From positions 6,948,501 to 7,012,500 of the forward strand of contig CM065393.1 in NCBI GenBank assembly GCA_033060915.1: 64,000 nucleotides of DNA, written 5' to 3'. The stretch's first letter is position 1. Each line of letters opens with the position of its first letter. Both the position numbers and the translations under genes were made by a program. The notes below the pieces were generated by a model. The model was not told where the DNA came from, did no database searches, and saw only the letters and a program-made list of their open reading frames with translations. Below, piece by piece: positions 9,795 through 18,955 of this stretch. This DNA is from Euryodendron excelsum. Taxonomy: Eukaryota; Streptophyta; Magnoliopsida; Ericales; Pentaphylacaceae.

Positions 9795-12307
9795 TGCCGC
9801 ACCCCGGTTTTTGGATCCAACGTCCTTTCGGCTCGGAGACCAAAACACGGAACTCTGTCCTTAGAACTCATCCTCTTAGAAGGACTAGTGCGACTAGGTT
9901 TGAATTGAAATTGGTTTGATTAATGGCCTTTTTAGAAAAATATGAGTCGCCACCTAACTTGATTAAGGTGAGTAAGGTCACTTAAAACTAAGTGTTAATC
10001 CGAAGATTAAACTTAGGTTTTTGGGAAAAGGTTTTGAAAAAAAAAAAACTCCCTCGAGAGAGGGTTTTTGAGAAAATGGGTTATTTGGCGACCTTTAGAA
10101 AGTTGTAAGCCCTTTTAGAAAGTAACTCCAGTTTGGTAATTTGAAACAGAAATCTATGGTCTGAGGGTTGGTTACGTGTAAGGAAGATATCCTAAGATCA
10201 TTACCGTACCCTGCCCTTTCGATACCTACATGTCTAATCACACTTTGTTCATTCACTAGAATAACCGGTTACCATTATCCACTTAATATGCATTTTAGAA
10301 TTTTGAAGATGGGGTCTAGTCATCACTTTTTGGATGAATGATGCATGATGCAATTTTTGGAAGAAGTTTGAAAGCATGGGAGTTTTAAAGAGGTTTGAGA
10401 TGAAAACTTTGAATTGATACAAACTTTTGAAGAGGGGATTGGGGTTGAAATAGAAGTTATGACCGCACCATTTTAGGTTGCCTACGTATCTCATTTAGCG
10501 AGAATTAGGTCATTCGTAGTTCGGGCAAGAGCCCGATGGAAAATAGGTACATTAAGGCCTTTGGAATGTTTTAAAGACACATCGAGGTCTTTGGAAAGAT
10601 GTGAAAATACTTTGAGGTCTTTGGAAAGAGAGCATTTGAGAGTTTTGATTTTGGATATTGGAGTGTTTTTGGAATAGGACTTGAAGGTTTTTGAAAAGTA
10701 CTCTTGAAATAGGGTTTTGAAGTGTTTTGAAATGTTTTACTTAAGGAAGCTTTGAGAAAGCTTTAAAATAACTCAAGAGAGTTTTGAAAATGTTTTCAAG
10801 TCTTGTTTTGAAAACCTTGTAGGTATGATTTTGGAATGTTGTAGTAAATTGGTCTTTGAAAAGTTTTTAAAAGTAGTTTTTGAAAACACCTAGGACTTTG
10901 GAACTCTAATATGGACAACCTTGAAGGTTAAACTTAATGTATTACCTTCCCTTGGAATTCCTAACCATAAAAGGGGTAGGGACACCTTGGGATTATGAGT
11001 TCTTGAAAACGTTTTTGAAGGTAGAATGTAGGAGTATTTGAAAAGGTTATGGAGTCGGTTTTTGAAATCTCAAGAAAGGAGGATTTGGAAAAATGGGTTA
11101 TGAGAGTAGTTTTGATAGGTCGTTCAAAAGGGGTCCATGAGTTGGAACCTTGAAGTACACTAACCTAGGTTGGGTTGGGCTAAGGTTAAGGGTGACCTAA
11201 GGTTAACTAACTTGGGTTAGGTTAACCTAGAGTTAAGGTGACCAAGGATTAACTAACTTGGGTTTGGTTAGCCTAGGTGTTAACTAACTAAGGTTGGGTT
11301 AACCTAAGGTTAAGGTGACCTAGGGTTAACTAACTCGAGTTAGGTTAACCTAAGGTTGGTCAACTAGGGTCAAGTTAACCTAAGGTTGGATAATTAGGGT
11401 CAAGTTAACTTAAGGTTGGACAACTAGGGTCAAGCTAACCTAGGGTTGAATTAGAAGATGGTTTTGAAAAGTGGTTTAATGCATTTTTGGAAAGAGTTTT
11501 GAAAAACAAATCATGTTTTGCAAAGGATTTTGGTAGATAACCTTTTTGAAGATCCTTTCCCTGAAAACTTGACTCTAGCTAAGAGTATGGTTTATATGGT
11601 TGGTGTTTGAAAGAACCATTCCAAAGAAGGTTTTCTTAGAACCATTATAATCTTTATCTTGACAAGAGTGGGGATTTCAAGAGTCAATATGATAACAACT
11701 TTTGAAAAACCATTTTTTATGCAAAGATGGAGAGAATGAATCTTTGAAAACCATTTTGAGAAAAAGATTTGAAATTTATTTTTAAAGGGAACCATTTGAA
11801 CAAGTTAGGGTTCCTATGGCCAATGTAAAGGGAGACCACTCAAGAGAGGGTTCCATGGGGCCATTCCAACCACTAATCTTGAGAGAATAGAAACCTTAGA
11901 AATCAAGGAGTTTGAAAATCACTTTTGCGCAAGAACAAAAAGAGAAGGGAACCATTCTAACAATTTAGGTCCCCTATGGCCAATATAAAAAGGAAACCAC
12001 TCAAGAGAGGGTTCCATGGGGCCATTTCAACCACTAAACTTGAATACCACCTTTTGCCTTCAATACACTTGCAATCTTCTATGGATACCTTGACTTAAAC
12101 TTGGATGGCTTCAAGTAGGCTTAAGGGGCTAGAAGGAGGAGATTTGTGGTGTATAAGGCTATGTAGGTGAAGTGTATGGGTTAGGGGAAGGTGGAATCTA
12201 GCCTAAGTGTTAGAGAAATGGGATGTATATAAAAATTCGAGGTTCTGGAGCATTTTTAGCAGAGCTTCGCATCAATTTTCGGTTTTGGAATATGCAAAGG
12301 GGGAGGC

Positions 12308-12320
12308 CTCTATTTATAGG
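12308..12320 (-). promoter_or_regulatory. TATA box of the giant LTR
   Basis: Minus strand reads CCTATAAATAGAG, a near-ideal plant TATA box, just downstream of an imperfect palindrome CGCATGTGCTACATGCG (12,341-12,357). The matching site in the right LTR (about 32,408-32,420) reads CCTACAAATAGAG and is weakened by one change. The position implies a U3 of about 1.9 kb. Confidence 0.65.
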
Positions 12321-12559
12321 CAACCTGGAAGAGGCCTGCCGCATGTGCTACATGCGCTGGCCAAAATTTGCCCTTGCGCATATAACACATGCCCCAGTAC
12401 TGTTCCATTGCCAGAATGCCATGTGGCACCCATTATACTGGCTAAATCTTGACGGTTGATCGAACTTTGGTCGATTTTATCAAAATCTGGGTGCATGTAG
12501 CCTACGCTCCGTCACTGGGAGTGTTCATTTAAACTTTGCCTCAATAATTGAGCTAATCA

Positions 12560-13170
12560 GGAAGGTTTCAGAGGAATCGATTGCACCCGGGATGTTCTCC
12601 TAGGGTTTCTCGTGAACTTTTGTGCTTTCGAAAAGTTTGAATGGTGTTCGGAAGTGTGAGATATCATCTCGAAAAATGCGCATAAAATCGCATCTTCGCG
12701 GAGCGTCTGTGCTACGCTCTGCGGGGGTTCAAAAGTAGCTATTTTTGTGTCGTATGATCGAGGGCTTCGGGAAGTGATCTTTTCGATCGGACCGTACCGA
12801 TGGAAAGTACTCTAGAAATACCTTCAGGAATTCCCTAATTTATGCATCTCTTAAGTCGTTTGATGGTGCATTTTAATCAGGGCATTGGAGAAAAAGTCAA
12901 CCTTGGCGGAGCGTCTGTGAGACGCTCCAGGGGTTGCTGAAAGTAGTAGTTTTTAGGCCACACAATGAGTAGCTTTGGGAAGTGATCTATCCGATGGAGC
13001 CGTATCAATGGAAAGACCCGTGAATGAGCTTTCGAGAATTCCCTCATTTACGCATTTCTCAAGTTATTTGACGGTGCGTTATAAACAGAGAATCGGGAGA
13101 AAAGGTAATTTTTGCGAAGCGTCTGTTAGACACATCGGGAAACTTTTATTGAGCCAGTGGTATTTAGTGT
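12560..13170. repeat. Three ~207-bp repeats each carrying a GC-rich palindrome
   Basis: Palindromes lie at 12,698-12,722 (GCGGAGCGT / ACGCTCTGC), 12,908-12,928 (GGAGCGTCT gtg AGACGCTCC, perfect) and 13,115-13,135 (GAAGCGTCT / AGACACATC, decayed). Each is followed at similar distance by shared text such as GGGAAGTGATC. The right LTR has the same three at 32,800, 33,009 and 33,198. Confidence 0.75.
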
Positions 13171-13629
13171 CGTAAGGTCCTTCTTTGGTTAAACAGAGGT
13201 GTATGACAAAACCCACCGCTCAATAACTTGGGACCGGTGTTGTTTCGGGGCGCATTTGGGTTGTCAGGGGCAAAATGGTCATTTTGGCTGGTTTTGGTTG
13301 AAAATGATCAGGAATGGATCGGAGTGTTATGTTAAGCATGCAGAGTTGTTCGGGAATGGTTTCGGGAGAGTCTTTTACCGTTTGGTGAGGTTTGTGCAGT
13401 GCTAGGGTGTTCAAGGGCAAAACGGTCATTTTGATTGGAGTTAGCCGGAATGGGACCAAATTTAGTCCAGATGGTATGTGGAGTGCGCCTAACCATTTAG
13501 TAACATTTTAGAAGGGTGGACTTACCGTTTTGAGAGATTTTGAACTTTCCCAAAACATGCTTGGAGGCCCAAGGGGTAGGTTTGATCATTTTTCACTGAG
13601 TTAGGCTAGCAGGCGCCGTTGTTGACCTA

Positions 13630-14015
13630 GGTGTTGGTTTTTGAGACTGCCCGGTCTCGGAAAACTACCTGTGTGGTGTTAGTCCTTGAGACTACCCGGC
13701 CTCAAAAAGCTACTTGTAGGGTGGTGTTGGTTCCTGAGAGCGCCTGGTCCAAAAAATCTTCCTGTAGGGTGGTGTTGGTTCTTGAGAACCCCTAGTCTCA
13801 AAAAGCTACCTGTGAGGGTAGTGTTGGTCTCCGAGGACGCCTAGTCTCAGAGAACTATTGAATGACGGACATTCTACAATGGTGGGCTAGCAGGCACCAG
13901 AAGTGAACCGTCTGGAACTTGATAAGGGGTTAGTCCCTGAGATCGCCTGATCTCAGGAAGCTACCTGGATGGCGTTGGTTTCTGAGACCGCCCGGTCTCG
14001 AAAAGCTACCTGGAA
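13630..14015. repeat. Tandem units with GAGACCGCCCGGTCTC inverted repeat
   Basis: Units of roughly 45-60 bp repeat GGTTCCTGAGACCGCC, CGGTCTCAAAAAGCTACC and TGTAGGGTGGTGTTG with variation. GAGAC and GTCTC face each other around CGCCCG and can form a short hairpin. A counterpart array is at 33,700-34,045 in the other LTR. Confidence 0.7.
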
Positions 14016-14177
14016 TGATGTTTATGGCTTCATTTGGGCTTTGTGGGCCTGGAAAGTGACTAGTTGACTAGATTGGAGTTTGAAAGGCTTGTCTTGAGCT
14101 TGCATGTGTTGTGATGTTTGAAAATTAGGTCCGGTCAGGCCGGAGATTGCCGAGCAGGCAAAAATACGGTACTTACA

Positions 14178-14194
14178 GCTGCCCTTCTTTTTTT
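14178..14194 (-). other. Polypurine tract of the giant element
   Basis: Minus strand reads AAAAAAAGAAGGGCAGC directly before the LTR start TGTAAGTACC. Its position identifies the left LTR as the 3' LTR. Confidence 0.75.
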
Positions 14195-15494
14195 GTCTTT
14201 GCTTGTCGAAGGTAGAAAAATAACAAAGTAAAAATCCCTTTTTGGTCACAAGGTGATTGGAGGGACGATAGGCCAGTAAGTTTGAAATGTTCCGGGACCC
14301 CTTGTAGGTTGCTGGTCTGGAAGATTTTGAAATTTTAAAAGCTTTGCATTTTGAAAATTTCGATCGGGATTTGAGGTGCTAGTTTGACAAAGCTTGGTTT
14401 AGAACACTTGATTTTTGAAAATAAATTTTGAAAGCTTCATTTCCGGCTCTTAAAAGCCTCGAAAACAAATTTGGACTCTCAGGGATTTGAAAACTAGTTT
14501 TGGCGGGAAGCTGAACAGCCGGCGCATGTGTTATACGTGCTTGGCTTCTTTTTACCCTGGCGGATTTAGCACATGCACCAGTTGGAAATTCCTTCTGGCG
14601 CATCTGTTACACGCGCTAGGCCGTGGGCTTTAAACAGAGGGGTTTCGCATTTTCTGTATTGCGTTTTTTAGTTTGAGAGTGGTTTGAGATTTTCTCTGGA
14701 GGATTTTTGAAGGATTTCGCCTAAGGATTGCTAGAGGAGTGTCGGCTGACATAGGGTGTTTTCCGAAAACCATCATCGTCCCCGGATTATTGCCGGAGAA
14801 CCCGAATGTTAGTTTCTTTGAAATTTCGTCAATTTTGATGCATATGTTTCCGTTTTTTGCAAATGACTAGTGCAAATCTATGTGTTAGGATGTTTAGAAC
14901 ACAATGGGTGGAGTGTTTTTGAGATTTGATGAAGATTTGAGTGTGTTTGTAGTGATTTTGCATGTTTATGAAAATGGGTTTTCTGCAGGGTTAGAAAAAT
15001 CGCCTCTATAGGCCTGGGCATTGCGTGTCTGTGTGTGATTTTTATACTGGGAGTCTTAGAAAAATGTGTAGAACAACCGTATGAAGTTTCATAATTTTCT
15101 GAAAATTTTTGAAATTTTGAATTTTTGGAAATTATGAAAAATAGGAAAAATTGAGGAAAATTAGAAAATGGATCCTATTGAAGGTTGATAAATTGTGGGA
15201 TATTTTTGAAAAATTATGGTGATATTCTTGAATGTTTTTGAAATTTTTGTGAAATTTTTGGAAACAAAGATGCAACCGAAAAATTTGGAAAGACCGAAAA
15301 ACTGGTTTAAAAATTGTATTTGAGAACAGGACGTGTGTTTTGGAGGATGGGGTTATTTTAGTTGGCATGATTAAAGGTGCGCGATGTCTCGGACTGTGTT
15401 TGTGACTTGTTGAATTCTGGGGTAGTGACTTTTTAAGGCGAAACCTTGCCGAAATTTTTAAAAATTTTAACACCTAACTTTGAAATTTTTTGAC
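14195..15494. other. 3' untranslated part of the giant element
   Basis: No coding frame recognised. Two or three imperfect palindromes of the type GGCGCATGTG / ACGTGCTTGGC and GGCGCATCTG / CACGCGCTAGG lie at 14,510-14,625, like the one beside the LTR TATA box. The rest is G/A/T-rich and C-poor on the plus strand. Confidence 0.5.
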
Positions 15495-16890
15495 GAAGCA
15501 ATTTTTTGAGAATTGGGCTTTTGAAGGAGAAAGCCAGGAGAAATCAAAGTTTTAGAAGATTTTTAGGGGTAGGGTTGTTCAAGGGGAAAACTCAAAAAAC
15601 CAATTTGAAGATTAGAAAAGATCGTGAAAAATTTTGGAACGGAGCCTTTAACAGAGAAAGCCCGAGAAACCGTTAAAAACTTTGAAATGAAACTTTTTGA
15701 GGAAAAAGTTTAGAAAACCGTTGGAAACACTTTAGAAAGAGGGCTTTTGAGGAGAAAGCTAAAAAATCAGTTTGAAATTTTGAAATAAGGCTTTCTGAGG
15801 AAAAAGCCTGGAAAGCTGTTAGAAGACATTTAGAAACAGGGCTTTTAAGTAGGAAGCCCGAGAAACCGGTATGAAATTCTTTAAAACAGGGCTTTTGAGG
15901 GGAAAGCTAAAGAGACCGATTTAAAATTCTTTAAAACAGGGCTTTTGAGGGGAAAGCTCAAGAAACCGATTCTAGAGAAACTGTAGAAAACTTTGGAACG
16001 AGGCTTTTGAAGGAGAAAGCCCGGGAAATTGCTTTAAAAATTAGAAACCAAACTTTTTGAGAAAAAAGTTTGGAAAATCGTTGAAGACTTTGAAACAGGG
16101 CTTTTGAGGGGAAAACCCGAGAAATCACTTTGAAAATTTTGACCAGAGACTTTTTGAAAGGAAAAAGTTTGAAATGCACTAAAACTTTTGAAGTAGGGCT
16201 TTTGAGGAGAAAGCTCGGGAAACCAGTTTGAAATCTTGAAATGAGAGTTTTTGAGAGGGAAGCTCAGAAACCCATTAGAAGGCACTTAGAAACAAGGCTT
16301 TTGAGGAAAAGCCTGAAAAACCCGGTTTGAAATTTTGAAATGAGACTTTTTGAGGAAAAAGGCCCAAAAAATGGTTAGAAAGCATTTAGAAGCTGGGCTT
16401 TTGAGGGAAAAGCCCAAGAAACCATTTTGAAAATTTTGACATGAGACTTCTTGGAGGGAAAAAGCTCGAAACCTGTTTGAAAATACTTTGACATTGGATT
16501 TTTGAGGGAGAAACCCTAGGAAACCGGTTTGAAATTTTAAAATGAGACTTTTTGAGGACAAAGCTCGAAAAACCGTGGAAAACATTTAGAAAGAAGGCTT
16601 TTGGGGGGAAAGCCCAGAGAAACCGGTTTGAGATTTTGAAATGAGACTTTTTGAGAGAAAAGTTTGAAAACCCGTTTGAAAATCTTTAAAACAGGGCTTT
16701 TGAGGAGAAGGCTCGATAAACCAACTTGAAATTTTGAAATGAGACTTTTTGAGGAAAAAGGTCTAGAAAACCATTAGAAAACATTTAGAAACAGGGCTTT
16801 TGAGGAGAAAGCCCGGGAAGCCAGTTTGAAATTTAGAAACCAAATTTTTTGAGGAAAAAGCTTGAAAAGCTGTTAAAAACTTTGAAACAG
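15495..16890. repeat. Tandem array of ~49-bp stem-loop units in ~98-bp dimers
   Basis: The word GGGCTTTTGAGG recurs at about 15,839, 15,888 and 15,937 (49-bp steps) and at about 16,098, 16,196, 16,294, 16,396, 16,497, 16,592, 16,696 and 16,795 (steps of about 98-102 bp). Between the latter lies a second variant, GAGACTTTTTGAGG followed by AAAAAGCTCG. Each unit has facing arms such as GGGCTTTT and AAAAGCCC. About 28 units fit in the array. Open frames here on the minus strand (for example 16,286-16,585) are by-products of the periodic sequence. Confidence 0.85.
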
Positions 16891-16909
16891 GAATAGATGG
16901 GACCTTACC

Positions 16910-17031
16910 GCCCCCCCCCCCCCCCCCCCTTTTTCTTTTCTTTTCTTTTTTTTTTTTTTCTTTTTCTTTTCTTTTCCTTTTTTTTTTTTTTTCTTTTTTC
17001 CTTTTTCTTCTTTTTGTTGACATATTTATCT
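16910..17031. repeat. Long polypyrimidine (C then T/C) tract
   Basis: A run of about 20 C is followed by about 100 bases of T with scattered C on the plus strand, so the element's sense strand is almost pure purine. It lies between the stem-loop array and the opposite-strand mobile-domain gene. Confidence 0.9.
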
Positions 17032-17091
17032 TTTTAATTTTCATACATATTCGGTGACTAATCAATTTTTGCATGTCATTATTTTTTCAGG

Positions 17092-18955
17092 ATGTCGAAG
17101 ACTGGTGGTGACAGTTTTGACAAGAGGAGCCATGGTAAGGCACCACGAATCGATTTTGGGGAGGGTAGCAGCAGTCGGAGTGGCTCGATCAAGGGTGGCA
17201 GCAGGAGTGGTTCCGCTCGGGGCGGCAGTAGTGAGTCTTAGCGGTCTTCGAGCAGGACGCCCTCCAGTGGTAGTTCTGCGATGGGGTAGCCCTCGGTTGC
17301 TCCGGATAAGAGAGTTGAGGATGACATTGATTTGGCCGTGGACCCACGAACGGGGTATGGCATGGCATTTGTTCAAGACAGGCGGAGGGACATTTCCTTT
17401 CCAGACGACCAGTTAGCAATTCCCGACATTCTGCCGCTGCGAGACTTGGCATACCACCCGAGTTCGTACTCACACTATGGTCGGATGCCGTCATCGACTC
17501 ACAGTTCCTTCAGAGGGGCCAGTATTTCGACTTTGAGAGCCATGCAGGTGTCAACTCCATCCTATCAAAACTTCTTGCGCTAGATCGGCTTTGGTGCTTT
17601 TATTACTCTTCAGACGGATAGGCTTGATCACCAGATAGCAGTTGGGCTATTGGAGCGGTGGTTTGGGGAGATGAGGACTATGCACTTGGTGGGCTTTGAG
17701 CTAGGGCCTACTCCCGTTAATTGGGCCATGATTACTAGACTGTCCTTTGGAGGTGTTCCGATTTCTTTATGGGTCGTGTCTCTGGATGAGGCTCGTCTTC
17801 TCTTGGGTTTTCCAAGGATTGCAAGCTTGAGCTTATCAACTTGACTTTTATGTCCAGCGGAGATAGTATTTGCACTCGAGCCTTCTCCAGTTGACCAGGT
17901 CATCATGAGGCGCCCGTTGGTACTATACGTCGTCTTTAGTTGCTTTTGCAACAATAATAAGTTGATGGTTCCTTTATCTCTAGTGAGCTAGGTAGTGGAC
18001 TTGGATGTGCTAGACTATATGGATTGGGGTGCCTTCACCATTGCTAGCTTATTACGAGGGATGAGAGTGAGGACGTTCGGGGCCCAGGGGAGCTTGACGG
18101 GTTTTTGTCTATTTCTGATATGGTGGAGTTATAAGTATCTGCCTGTCCGTCGACCAGAGGTGTTAGCAGACGATGCCTTCGCGCGAGCCATTAGATGGGC
18201 CAGACAGCAGGTAGTTCAGCGGTCCTTGCTTATGGATTTTGTCGCGCTCTGGGCTAACTTGGAGCTGCTGAGACCTCGAGACATATCTTGGACACCTTGC
18301 TGCCAATCTCCTCAATATGCTAGCATGAGGGACATCATTCTTTTGTCCAGGTCACGGGTTACTTTCTAGGGCCCTATTTCATGGGAGACGTATTTGGGGA
18401 AGCGTCATCGGTGGCAGCTTCATACCGACTTCCATGCTGCTATGGATCCTCCTTAGCATATGTTCGGATTTTATCAGGCTAGGGTGGAGATTCCTTATAT
18501 AGTCGGGGTTCCTGGTGACCGCTTCCTTCTTCTGCCTGATGTAGACTATGAGGCTCATTTCAGGGCAAGGTCTATTGGCGCTTTACTCAGCTGGACCTGG
18601 TAGTTGGAAGGCAGGTGGCTGGTCATGAGGTAGTGGAGTTGTGGCGTCGAGCTTAAGGCTTTGTTTTCGAGGAGGAGTACTTAGCAGCTTACTAGGCACG
18701 AGATCAATATCGTGTTGAGGTGGAGGCCCTAACTGCTCTCATATCTCTGATGGAGGCCCGCTGAGTATGTCATTTACGATTCATTTTTCATGTTCTTCAT
18801 GCATCCTTTGTGTTCTAATGCCAGGCTTCCTTTTCTTTTGCTTCTTTTTTCTTGTTGGTCAGGGCCCTTATGATGTCGGAGCTTTTTCCAGCCAACCTTC
18901 CCTGTACATGCTGGATATGGGTGATTTTGACTTGGACGATGATCCTGCTCCTTGA
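17092..18955 (+). pseudogene. Plant mobile domain (PMD-like) gene, antisense inside the giant element
   Basis: From the ATG at 17,092, one frame runs to about 18,560, shifts, and ends at 18,955. It starts with a Ser/Gly/Arg-rich region. Near residues 186-215 it has LLERWFGEMRTMHLVGFELG, and near 300-340 DYMDWGAFTIASLLRGMRV with a following W-rich FLIWWSYKYLPV, matching the order of the aminotransferase-like plant mobile domain (PF10536 type). The tail has FVFEEEYLAAY, a helical stretch ending SLMEAR, then acidic MGDFDLDDDPAP. TTTTTTCAG just before the ATG and GTATGTC...GGTCAG at 18,765-18,862 look like splice sites. In-frame stops at 17,239, 17,287, 17,581, 17,842, 17,989, 18,367 and 18,454 make it a pseudogene. 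PMD proteins occur in plant silencing factors and in transposons; its role here is unknown. Confidence 0.75.
18765..18862 (+). other. Putative 98-bp intron of the mobile-domain pseudogene
   Basis: Begins GTATGTCATT and ends in a pyrimidine-rich run with CTTGTTGGTCAG. Removing it joins SLMEAR (then a TGA, one change from CGA) in phase with GPYDVGAFSSQPS. Protein-like text on both sides supports the call; no transcript evidence is available. Confidence 0.5.

Larger units (their letters stand above)
9795..14177 (-). repeat. 3' LTR of the giant element (4.38 kb)
   Basis: Plus-strand ends are TGCCGCACCCCGG and ACGGTACTTACA. Compared with the other LTR it lacks about 700 bp: here CTAAACTTGAA runs straight into TACCACCTTTTGCC (12,037-12,060), while the right LTR has extra text on both sides of its nested insertion. 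Internal repeats include GTTAACC-rich units of about 43 bp (11,160-11,450), GTTCCATGGGGCC units of about 165 bp (11,800-12,040), palindrome repeats of about 207 bp (12,560-13,170) and GAGACCGCCCGGTCTC units (13,630-14,015). Confidence 0.85.

Noticed and set aside
11160..11450. GGGTTAGGTTAACC-rich repeats that look telomere-like
   Set aside because: Units are about 43 bp, contain GTTAACC palindromes and lack runs of TTTAGGG; they belong to the LTR and recur at 26,095-26,395.
15958..16585. Several overlapping minus-strand open frames rich in Phe, Ser and Lys
   Set aside because: They follow the 49/98-bp tandem array; a repeat with few stops gives such frames without coding.
17062..17494. Minus-strand open frames overlapping the mobile-domain gene
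   Set aside because: No motif; the plus strand carries the PMD blocks and a consistent frame over 1.4 kb.
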